Origin: Chitinophagaceae bacterium
GTDB lineage: Bacteria; Bacteroidota; Bacteroidia; Chitinophagales; Chitinophagaceae
NCBI GenBank assembly: GCA_004028765.1
Contig: SAIX01000012.1
Span: 1-64,000, forward strand
DNA length: 64,000 nucleotides
Direction: 5' to 3'
The position numbers and the translations under genes were made by a program. The notes beneath the pieces are model-generated. The model saw nothing but the letters and a program-made list of their open reading frames with translations, ran no database searches and was not told the origin of the DNA. Of the stretch, positions 1 to 7,829 are shown in pieces. Within the stretch, counting starts at the first letter, position 1, and the number at the start of each line of letters is the position of its first letter.

Positions 1-14
1 GTACTATATTTCTG

Positions 15-227
15 ATGACAAAGCAAGAAATTGGACATATCATTTTAAAAAGACGTCAAGATCTTCTCTTAAAACAAGAGGACTTGTCAGAATTAACCGG
101 GATCACTTCCAAAACCATTTACCTGATAGAAAATGGCAGCGGAAACCCATCACTGGAAACATTGGAGAAAATAGCTAGTGTATTGGGATTAGAAATCAAT
201 GTACAGATCAGAGACGTTGAATCATGA
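15..227 (+). CDS. HipB-like HTH antitoxin/repressor
   Basis: A 70-residue protein that is almost entirely an Xre/Cro-type helix-turn-helix (HTH_3), with the recognition region around LSELTGITSKTIYLIENG (residues 25-42) followed by the usual LETLEKIASVLGL helix. Proteins of this size in front of a split HipA kinase are the DNA-binding antitoxin and autorepressor of the locus. Its stop codon overlaps the next start as ATGA, which indicates translational coupling with the HipS-like gene. The ATG at 15 is the only sensible start. The upstream promoter lies at or beyond the window edge. Confidence 0.85.
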   Translation: MTKQEIGHIILKRRQDLLLKQEDLSELTGITSKTIYLIENGSGNPSLETLEKIASVLGLEINVQIRDVES

Positions 228-550
228 AAGGAGCGGTATACAACAATGGATTACTGGCAGGCTACTTAGAAAAGACAGCCAATGGCTATTTGTTTACCTA
301 TACAGAGAGCTATTATCAGAATAAGGACAATGCACCGATTAGTCTGACATTACCCAAGACACAACAACAATATGCGTCTGACAACTTGTTTGCTTTTTTT
401 CAAGGGCTTTTGTCAGAAGGTGTCAATAAGGATATTCAATGTCGACTATTGAAAATTGATGAAAACGATGATTTTACGCGCCTCTTGCAAACTGCAGGAG
501 ACGATACCATTGGCGCTATTACGGTAAAACCAGTTGAGGATGATTTGTAA
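224..550 (+). CDS. HipS-like protein (HipA N-terminal subdomain as a separate gene)
   Basis: A 108-residue protein matching the 'couple_hipA' N-terminal domain of HipA kinases: a short beta-rich start, then SLTLPKTQQQY and FFQGLLSEG, ending in a GAITVKP-type strand. In HipBST systems this domain is a free protein, HipS, which acts as the antitoxin of the kinase. It overlaps hipB by the ATGA tetranucleotide and its end overlaps the kinase start by 11 nt, so the three genes form one coupled operon. Known for the family: HipS neutralises HipT. Inferred here from gene order and size only. Confidence 0.8.
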   Translation: MKGAVYNNGLLAGYLEKTANGYLFTYTESYYQNKDNAPISLTLPKTQQQYASDNLFAFFQGLLSEGVNKDIQCRLLKIDENDDFTRLLQTAGDDTIGAITVKPVEDDL

Positions 551-1520
551 AGGATGTTATAAAGAAGATACGGACGGGTATTGTTTATCCTGTCGCAAAA
601 AGCTGTTTGATCGCTTACGAATCCCAGCTGTATTGTCATTTGATGCACCCAAGGCGGATAATATTGCCTCCTTCCAGGAGCATTCTAAAAGACTATCTAT
701 TTCCGGGGTGCAACTCAAATATTCTTTACGCCTGGAAAACAAAGCATTGGTTTTTACTGAGCAATCGGGTGAGTATATCTTAAAACCCATTCCACCATCC
801 AATCTACTGGTGGCAGTGGAAGATGCTCCCGAAAATGAACACCTCACCATGCAAATGGCTGAACAATTGTTTGGTATCCAGACAGCCGCCAATGCGCTAA
901 TTTATTTTAAAGATGGAGCACCCGCCTATATCACCAAACGTTTTGATGTAAGATCCGATGGTAGTAAATACCAACAGGAAGATTTTGCGCAGATCACCAG
1001 TCGTACCAAAGCGAGCCACGGAGAAACCTTTAAATATAATGGTAGCTACCTGGAGATCGGAGAAGCGATTCGAAAATTCGTAGCAGCCGCTGTACCTGCA
1101 CTCGAGCGCTTTTTTCAACTGGTGGTATTCAATTATATCGTATCCAATGGTGACGCGCACTTGAAAAACTTTTCCCTTATTCGCTCCACCGAAGGTGAAT
1201 ACCAGTTAACGCCTGCATACGATATCATGTCAACCGTCATTCATACCCCACAGGAATCCGATACCGCTTTGGATTTATATCCCGGTGATATGGACTCGGC
1301 TTTCTACCAGACCTATGGCTATTATGGCAGGGACAATTTTTTAGAACTCGCGGCTAAATTAGGATTATTGGAAAACCGCGCGATAAGAATGATAGATGCT
1401 TTTTCGGCGAGAAGAGAGCAGATGGAACAAATGGTGCAACGATCTTTTTTGAATGACGCGACAAAAGCGAAATACTTAAGCAATCTAGCAGATAAGATTA
1501 CGCGCCTGGATCCTAAGTAA
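540..1520 (+). CDS. HipT-like serine/threonine kinase toxin (HipA family) with N-terminal zinc-ribbon-like CxxC pair
   Basis: A HipA-family kinase. The ORF track opens it at a TTG (534), but the ATG at 540 is the better start and gives MICKGCY at the N-terminus. Residues 3-20 carry a CxxC-x9-CxxC arrangement typical of Bacteroidota HipA proteins and probably a small zinc knuckle. The SISGVQLKYS loop (around residues 55-65) corresponds to the phosphorylatable Ser loop, NGDAHLKNFS is the catalytic loop, and YDIMST holds the metal-binding Asp. The family phosphorylates tRNA ligases or tRNA-linked targets and arrests growth. The substrate here is unknown. The gene is complete. Confidence 0.82.
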   Translation: MICKGCYKEDTDGYCLSCRKKLFDRLRIPAVLSFDAPKADNIASFQEHSKRLSISGVQLKYSLRLENKALVFTEQSGEYILKPIPPSNLLVAVEDAPENEHLTMQMAEQLFGIQTAANALIYFKDGAPAYITKRFDVRSDGSKYQQEDFAQITSRTKASHGETFKYNGSYLEIGEAIRKFVAAAVPALERFFQLVVFNYIVSNGDAHLKNFSLIRSTEGEYQLTPAYDIMSTVIHTPQESDTALDLYPGDMDSAFYQTYGYYGRDNFLELAAKLGLLENRAIRMIDAFSARREQMEQMVQRSFLNDATKAKYLSNLADKITRLDPK

Positions 1521-1536
1521 ACTATCATCGCACGCT

Positions 1537-2991
1537 CTATCCCATGATGATCTGGCGCATCCTTTCGGTCAGAATTGTTTCGATATAGGCAACTGCTAGG
1601 TTATCCTTTTTCTTTTCTTCGAGTGCCTTGATAATATCCTGATCGGTAATGGGTATCATCAGACCACGATCATCTGTATAAGTATCACGGCACCGGTCAA
1701 TGATCAGGTTCAGATCACTGATCTTTCTGCAGGCCAGTATACCAAATTTGCCGCGGTTAGGCGAAAACCGGCTCGACAACTGATCCAATTCCGGGTTGGC
1801 AGGGTCAACGCTATAGTTTTTGCACTCAATCACGATATAAGAACTGGGCACTTTTTTAACCGTATGCAAGAGGTAGAAAAATCCATTCTTAGCTGCATTG
1901 TCAAATGTGATATCGATGCGCTTACGACCCTTGTGTATTTTAGTTTCTTTCTCCGGGCAAACCAGGTTCGGATAAAAAAGAAAATCCAGCAGACCGATCA
2001 TCAGGGTATGGTAATCATCAGCAGAAGCGGTTCCTGTAGGAATGGCTTTAAGCCGTTCGATCAGGTAATCGCAAAACTGTCCCATATCAAAATCCTCCAG
2101 ATCTTCATGCCCGATGGGGGTAATCTTCTTACCAATTTTCCTTTTAAAGTCTTCCAGAATAGCTGGGTGCTGCACAGAAAATTTCCGTAGGTAATCGCGT
2201 GTTAACGGCGCTACCTTTTCTTTCAGGCTTTTCTTCGTCACGTATTTCCGTATCGTTCCATCCTTTTTTTTCTTGGTTTGTACCAACGCCGTATTTAAAC
2301 GCAGGTGTTCGCTACGCAGGAAGTTCAAAATAAAATGCTGGTGATAGACCGCAGGTGTATAGCCAAACTTATACGCGACAATACTTTTGGGAACGAGCAG
2401 TACTCGCTTATGATCGATGATTAAGTATTGCGTAAGTTCAGACCTCCATTCAGCTTCCACCGGATCCCAGTAATAACCAGACGGTACATCTTCGGTCAAA
2501 GGAAAGCCCCAGAGATTGGCCTGACGAATAGTATACTCTAGCAAATGCTTGCGGATAATGTTGGTAGTCATGTCCGAAATCTTATCCGGTCCAATACGAT
2601 CCACGAAGATGGCGGTATCGGGCAGATCTTCGATAAGCCCGGATTCCACGGCCTTACTTTTTAAGATCCGATCAAAGATTCTTTCTGCATCACCATCACC
2701 CATTCCTTTTCCGTCCCTGCTACCATTTGAAAGCCCCAGACCGGTTTCACCAGGCTCCCCTAAGTATTCAAACATAAATCTCGCTTCCTCAATGCGTTTT
2801 TGTTTGATCAGATTCACCAGGTATTCAAAAAAGTTCAATACGGTTTTACTAGCTTGTTCTGACCAGCGATCGGTTCTGCGGGAAAGAAAAAAAGGATCGA
2901 TGAACAGCGGCGTATCATCGCTTAAATCAACATTGACAAAATCCAACTCACGTTGGGTCTGGGACATACCAAATCTTTTCGCTATGCGCAT
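1537..2991 (-). CDS. Predicted PD-(D/E)XK nuclease, last gene of a three-gene operon
   Basis: A 484-residue protein I do not recognise as a named family. Its C-terminal third shows a restriction-endonuclease-like core: RKRIDITF (Asp360), then IVIECKN (Glu389, Lys391), the D...ExK pattern of PD-(D/E)XK nucleases. The N-terminal 350 residues are mixed alpha/beta with a conserved-looking opening (FGMSQTQRELDFVNVDL) and may form a specificity or sensor region. It lies 76 nt after the HEPN gene on the same strand, and its stop faces the HipT stop only 16 nt away. The context (HEPN protein upstream, toxin-antitoxin locus next door) suggests antiviral defence. The function is inferred. Confidence 0.6.
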   Translation of the reverse strand: MRIAKRFGMSQTQRELDFVNVDLSDDTPLFIDPFFLSRRTDRWSEQASKTVLNFFEYLVNLIKQKRIEEARFMFEYLGEPGETGLGLSNGSRDGKGMGDGDAERIFDRILKSKAVESGLIEDLPDTAIFVDRIGPDKISDMTTNIIRKHLLEYTIRQANLWGFPLTEDVPSGYYWDPVEAEWRSELTQYLIIDHKRVLLVPKSIVAYKFGYTPAVYHQHFILNFLRSEHLRLNTALVQTKKKKDGTIRKYVTKKSLKEKVAPLTRDYLRKFSVQHPAILEDFKRKIGKKITPIGHEDLEDFDMGQFCDYLIERLKAIPTGTASADDYHTLMIGLLDFLFYPNLVCPEKETKIHKGRKRIDITFDNAAKNGFFYLLHTVKKVPSSYIVIECKNYSVDPANPELDQLSSRFSPNRGKFGILACRKISDLNLIIDRCRDTYTDDRGLMIPITDQDIIKALEEKKKDNLAVAYIETILTERMRQIIMG

Positions 2992-3067
2992 AGACAGTTA
3001 TTTGGGATAATACAAGGGGTAAGATATCGGACAGGGGGGAATAGTGTAAGTTACGGCAATTATAGAG

Positions 3068-4510
3068 TTATACAACCTCGGAGGAGCGCTGGCTATTCTC
3101 TACTAAGCTCACTACAGCGTATCCTTGCAACATCTCCTTCAATTCCACCGCCTTCCCCTCATCCACCATGGCTTCATCCAGTAGTCGGATGAATTTGTTT
3201 TTATCGAGCTGGCAGCTGATACAAACGACAATACTGAGGCGCAGGATCTCCAGCGCTTCTTTTAAAAAATCAATCGGGCTACCATAATGCTGGCTTATTT
3301 TTTCTTTGTGTTTTTGGTCAAGTAATCCGCCATGTGCAAAGGTGCTACGGATACCATAAGCTTCTTTAAGAATGCTGACTACAGTCAGCGGATCCTTACC
3401 GCATATTGCCGCCATCTTAGCCACGCGCTGACGAAGTTTATAGCCCACTTCCATATTCTCATTGGAAAAAATAGCTTCAAGTCCCATCATGGTACTGGCT
3501 ACTTGTTTTTCGATGATATCATGTTCCAGCAGTGCATCCGAATAGCGATCATAGGCGATGGTGAGAAAACTGGTCTTGCGATCATGGTAACAAAAATCTG
3601 CGGGCAGCAGTGCTGACATTTGTTCCATAAATCGGATCAGGGCAGCTTCTTCTACCTGGCGCAGATAATAGGTGATCTGTGGAAATTTGATATGCCCATT
3701 TGAAATCACTCCACCTCGCCGGTTGCTTTCTATCACGATATCAGATTGCAGGCTATATCGCATAGTCTTTACACTACCCACGGCGAATAATCTCAGTATC
3801 ACCACATAGCGTTTGATGATCGCCTGCAAATCGATATTACTATGTTTTCCCTGGTTAAATTCAGGCACTAGTTCAAAACTGCCTTCCAGTATGGCCATCG
3901 GATGGTGCATGGACTCGCCATAGGCATCTGCCACTCGTATTTCTCTAGGTGTTTCAATATCTACCTGTGTGGTTTGCCGCAGTACGGATTGATCCGGTAA
4001 ATTGATAGTTGTTGATTCGAGTGTAATCCCTTGCAATTCCATGCGAAGCGCAAATTTCATAGGACCAGCACAAAGGTCTCTGATCATCCGCCACAGCAAA
4101 TCTTTGGTTTGCTCATACAAAAGAGCATCGGTTTTACAGCTATAACAAGCTTTTAAGTATAGTTGTACCAATCCATCAATGTCTTGGTCAGGCTTAGTGC
4201 GATGCGGGCAATGTTGTTGCAATAAGCCAAGCAAATGGTTATAGGTATCCCACCCCTTAAGCTTTGGCCAAAAATATTTATAGGCATTAATGGGTGAGGG
4301 TTTGGTAATCGTCTGTCCACTCATCTCCGAGCAACGCACACCTTTAGGTGTGTACGTGAAATCCTTAGCGATCCACTGAAAATATTGATCGTGAAGATCG
4401 GGGATGGCAGCAGACTTAATTCCTTCCGTTAATTCCTTTCTGGTCTGCTGCAGCAATGCCCAGGCGGCTTCGGTGATATCTTGCGTAGCTTGTGTAATTT
4501 CTTCCATCAT
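3068..4510 (-). CDS. Apea-like HEPN domain protein
   Basis: A 480-residue protein. Residues about 320-430 look like an Apea-type HEPN domain: a helix containing GLEAIFSNENMEVGYKLRQR, then AYGIRSTFAHGG with R388-x4-H393, the RNase-type HEPN motif. The N-terminal 300 residues are unassigned. HEPN domains of this kind are common RNase effectors in abortive-infection systems. It lies 11 nt downstream of the repeat protein (4522-5991), so the two are almost certainly co-transcribed. I infer an RNA-cleaving effector. Other possible roles are a structural, non-catalytic HEPN subunit. Confidence 0.65.
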   Translation of the reverse strand: MMEEITQATQDITEAAWALLQQTRKELTEGIKSAAIPDLHDQYFQWIAKDFTYTPKGVRCSEMSGQTITKPSPINAYKYFWPKLKGWDTYNHLLGLLQQHCPHRTKPDQDIDGLVQLYLKACYSCKTDALLYEQTKDLLWRMIRDLCAGPMKFALRMELQGITLESTTINLPDQSVLRQTTQVDIETPREIRVADAYGESMHHPMAILEGSFELVPEFNQGKHSNIDLQAIIKRYVVILRLFAVGSVKTMRYSLQSDIVIESNRRGGVISNGHIKFPQITYYLRQVEEAALIRFMEQMSALLPADFCYHDRKTSFLTIAYDRYSDALLEHDIIEKQVASTMMGLEAIFSNENMEVGYKLRQRVAKMAAICGKDPLTVVSILKEAYGIRSTFAHGGLLDQKHKEKISQHYGSPIDFLKEALEILRLSIVVCISCQLDKNKFIRLLDEAMVDEGKAVELKEMLQGYAVVSLVENSQRSSEVV

Positions 4511-4521
4511 AAGCTGCGGGA

Positions 4522-5991
4522 TCAGTTGCGGACAGCTTCATAGCATTCTAATATATAATGCAGAATATCCACTGAACGCTCATACACACTAACGGCCAGT
4601 TCATATTCAGGAATATCTTCCGTATAATCATGCACCCAGGTATTGCATGTTTTGATCAGGTCCATGAATTCATCCTCGGTTAAATGGCTTGGATTTTTTT
4701 CCGTGAAGAAAAGAAACGCAGCACGGCTGATCCTGTTCCTTACCCCAGTATTGTATTTAGCCGCTTTGAATTTCTCTTCATTCCTAGCAATATAATCCGT
4801 TATCGCACCTTTCGCGGGTAACTTATCAATCACAAAACTGAATGTGCGACGCAGGGAACAAGCCATATGCACTACATAGTCCGGTCCCTTGCTGTTGAGG
4901 ACGTGTACCGCGCCGAGATAACTCTCTTTAATCGAGGAGTGAATAATCCCAAGTTTATAAACCAGGATTTCATTGATCTCGATATCATCATCGCTTACCG
5001 TTGGTGGTTCATATGCCGGCGCTGGTGAGATAACGGTTTCATGAAAGGGGCGATAGACTAAATCTCCGCGATCATTCACTTTTAAATGGGTATAGAGATC
5101 CAAAGCGTTGGTATAATCACGCTTTGCCAGTGTCGAGATCACAGCCGAGCCAACCGGGTAAATCCATTGGTTACTCTCCCTGCCCAAGGGGTAAATAGAA
5201 AGCGGATCTTTGTAACTGGTATATACGCTCGGTGTGATCGGACTAATAGATCTCACCGGATTAATCGTAGCGTACGGATGGTGATAACTAGTCAGCACAG
5301 TATCTCCAAAGCTACCGGTGGAACCAATGGGTTGAATCGGTCCAACATCCACTGAAGTAAACATACGGTCATATCGCTTGTTGAGCGCACCAACTGTCGG
5401 AAAACCAATCGCGCTATAATAGGTTTCTGAAGATCCTGTGATGGCTTGATCAACCGCTGCAGCACCATATACATTCTGATAATTCAAAATGGAATTAACT
5501 ACAGGTTTTGTGCTCATCGCAATACGACCGTTAGCTAGAGCTGAAAATTGGGTGATAGCATCCCCCTTCGTCCCTGAACCATACACATTGGTATAGTCTA
5601 AAATCGAAGGGGTCTTTGGCTGAATAGCAGTCAGGGTATTAAAAGCTGTAAGTGCGGAAGTACCATATACATTTGTATAGTTGAAAATTGAATCAACTTT
5701 GGGTGTGGTGGTGGCAAGCGCAATATTATTCTGCATACCCACTACACCATGCGGAAATATCATCGTAGCAGTATTGACCGGTGAGTTCACGGCAAAATTT
5801 TTGTTATCCACCATCCCAATACCGGCAACATACGTTTTGTTTTTATATTCATCGAGATCTACCATACCCACACCGCTGATATAGGTTTTATTTTTATAGT
5901 CGTTCAGGTTGACCATACCGATCCCCGAAACATAAGTCTTGTTTTCCCATTTGATAGACCCATTTCCTGAGCCTGTGTAATCGTTAATCAT
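4522..5991 (-). CDS. Repeat-containing protein with conserved C-terminal helical domain, first gene of HEPN/nuclease operon
   Basis: A 489-residue protein with two kinds of internal repeat. Residues about 15-70 contain three near-identical units of roughly 18 residues built on NKTYVSGIGMV. Residues about 90-200 contain looser units ending in NYTNVYG or NYQNVYG. No signal peptide is visible, so it is probably cytosolic. The last 150 residues are helical (IHSSIKESYLGAVHVLNSKG, SLRRTFSFVIDKLPAKG) and faintly recall the predicted nuclease/helical domains found beside prokaryotic Argonaute-like and abortive-infection genes; this resemblance is from memory and weak. As the promoter-proximal gene it could be the sensor or an assembly-forming subunit. 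Confidence 0.5.
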   Translation of the reverse strand: MINDYTGSGNGSIKWENKTYVSGIGMVNLNDYKNKTYISGVGMVDLDEYKNKTYVAGIGMVDNKNFAVNSPVNTATMIFPHGVVGMQNNIALATTTPKVDSIFNYTNVYGTSALTAFNTLTAIQPKTPSILDYTNVYGSGTKGDAITQFSALANGRIAMSTKPVVNSILNYQNVYGAAAVDQAITGSSETYYSAIGFPTVGALNKRYDRMFTSVDVGPIQPIGSTGSFGDTVLTSYHHPYATINPVRSISPITPSVYTSYKDPLSIYPLGRESNQWIYPVGSAVISTLAKRDYTNALDLYTHLKVNDRGDLVYRPFHETVISPAPAYEPPTVSDDDIEINEILVYKLGIIHSSIKESYLGAVHVLNSKGPDYVVHMACSLRRTFSFVIDKLPAKGAITDYIARNEEKFKAAKYNTGVRNRISRAAFLFFTEKNPSHLTEDEFMDLIKTCNTWVHDYTEDIPEYELAVSVYERSVDILHYILECYEAVRN

Positions 5992-6529
5992 GTTTTGTAT
6001 TATTAATAATCGTCAATTTATATAAATTTACTAAAAATTTTGGGATTTTCCAAGCGAACAAATGCGAATAACCAAATCTGGTTATTGTAAGCTCCCTAAC
6101 CGGAACGGATACACTTTATATACTCCCATAATAGACTCACACCAGTAGTTTTGCCAGCCCAGATAAAGGGCATTCAAACTTGCTTCATAATCAACGAATC
6201 AACAGTATAGTCCAATACCCGCTTCTGTATTATTAATTCATTATATCCCGGCTTGCTTTCCACCAGACAATTGCGTGATATTTTCTCTGACTTTATTTTT
6301 AGAATAACCCTGTATAAATAGTAGCTAAAATCCGTGCCGATGGCCCGATTCAGCTAATATTTGGGTAAAAACATGCTAAAAAATCATATCATCCTGATAA
6401 TCAATCAATTAACTCCTATAAAACTTTTAGATCAAAACTTTTTCTAAAAAAAGTCTATTTCCACCCAGTACCTCCATCTTAGTTATACTGTCTTTATAGG
6501 TGCAAACCGAGTCATTAAACGAGAGCGCC
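5992..6529. other. Intergenic region between divergent units
   Basis: About 540 bp of AT-rich DNA between the minus-strand HEPN operon and the plus-strand fecR gene. It holds the 6067-6086 palindrome. I see no ORF, no sigma-factor remnant and no convincing TAnnTTTG promoter facing fecR. Confidence 0.5.
6067..6086. promoter_or_regulatory. Palindrome, candidate operator of the HEPN/nuclease operon
   Basis: A perfect 8-bp inverted repeat AATAACCA-aatc-TGGTTATT about 75 bp upstream of the start of the minus-strand three-gene operon. The size and position suit a dimeric regulator. No regulator gene is obvious beside it. Confidence 0.4.
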
Positions 6530-7705
6530 ATGTCAGCAAACCCGATCCGCTTACAAACCCTGTTTAGAAAATATCTCCGTGGCAACATCACGCCATCGGA
6601 ACAGCAAGAGTTTTGGGAGTTAATGGCAGACTATGATGACAAGGATCTGCTGGAAGTGGAACTAAAAGTACTTTGGGAGAAGGAACAACCAGTCATCCGC
6701 CCCTCAGATAGCGTTAACTGGAAGCGCGTGGAAAACCGCTTGGCAACGATGATAAAAAACAGTGAGATCAATTACGATCGATTCAAACCAAGGCGCCTGA
6801 TCCCTGCCTGGACCAAATATGCAGCTGCAGCCATCATCATCGGTGTCATGGTATTCGTTGGCAAGCAATGGATCAATAATCAGCCTGAGCAACAAGCGAT
6901 CACGGCCCAAACCGATATCCCCGCTCCTGATAAAAGCCGGGCGATGATCACGCTGGCGGACGGAAAGACGATTTTGTACCTGGATCAGATCAAAAATGGT
7001 AGCAGTGTTGTAGCACAAAACGGGCTTATTGTGCGTAAGGCAGCAGATGGCAGTGTGCAGTATGAAAGCAACGGTGCGGCAACAGATCAGGCTATCGCTT
7101 ACAACACGTTCAGTAATCCCAGGGGATCAAAAGCGCAGAAACTGGTGCTGGATGATGGAACAGCCATCTGGCTGAATGCAGGAAGTTCTTTTCGATATCC
7201 ACTTGCATTTGTGGAAGGGAAACCCAGGCATGCAGAGCTGTTAGAAGGTGAAGCGTTTCTCGAAGTGAAGCATGATGAGAAAAGTCCCTTCACATTGAAA
7301 GTGGGATCGGAGCTGATCGAGGATTTGGGGACCAGTTTTAATGTGAATGCATACACAAGTGGAAATATTAAAACTACCCTGGTTGATGGTGCATTGAGAG
7401 TAAATGCCAAAGCGATTCAGCCGGGTGAGCAGTATCAAAACGGTATTATCACAAAACCGGAAATGGAACAGGTCGTGGCCTGGAAAAATGGGCAGTTCAA
7501 TTTCAATGAATCAAGTGTAGATGAGATACTAAAGCAGGCGGCAGTATGGTACGATATTGAAATTCTAATGGAGGGAAAAGTGAATGAACGATTCTCGTTC
7601 AGTGTGGACAGGAGTAAACCGGTATCTGCCTTACTCAAAGCGATGGAATTATCCGGTGGGGTACATTTTGAGATCGAGGGAAGGAAAGTCTATGTGAGAC
7701 CGTAG
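6530..7705 (+). CDS. FecR family anti-sigma factor/regulator
   Basis: Bacteroidota FecR protein. It has an N-terminal cytoplasmic helical domain (LRGNITPSEQQEFWELM), one transmembrane helix (YAAAAIIIGVMVFVGK), the periplasmic FecR domain (LDDGTAIWLNAGSSFRYP, GEAFLEV) and a C-terminal DUF4974 region (FNFNESSVDEILKQAAVWY). Such proteins relay TonB-receptor occupancy to an ECF sigma factor. The track starts at a GTG (6500), but the ATG at 6530 fits family starts better. The usual adjacent ECF sigma gene is absent: the upstream neighbour is an unrelated divergent operon. The partner sigma factor must lie elsewhere or be lost. It sits 124 nt before the SusC start and probably regulates it. Confidence 0.9.
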   Translation: MSANPIRLQTLFRKYLRGNITPSEQQEFWELMADYDDKDLLEVELKVLWEKEQPVIRPSDSVNWKRVENRLATMIKNSEINYDRFKPRRLIPAWTKYAAAAIIIGVMVFVGKQWINNQPEQQAITAQTDIPAPDKSRAMITLADGKTILYLDQIKNGSSVVAQNGLIVRKAADGSVQYESNGAATDQAIAYNTFSNPRGSKAQKLVLDDGTAIWLNAGSSFRYPLAFVEGKPRHAELLEGEAFLEVKHDEKSPFTLKVGSELIEDLGTSFNVNAYTSGNIKTTLVDGALRVNAKAIQPGEQYQNGIITKPEMEQVVAWKNGQFNFNESSVDEILKQAAVWYDIEILMEGKVNERFSFSVDRSKPVSALLKAMELSGGVHFEIEGRKVYVRP

Positions 7706-7829
7706 CAACAGAACAAAAGAAATTTCAGGTGCGACTAACACCTGTGGTTACTATAATATCCTACGAAAGACTACAAGCGGCTTGACGGGCGCTGACCAAA
7801 ACTATTGTAAACGTTTAAACCCAAACCCC

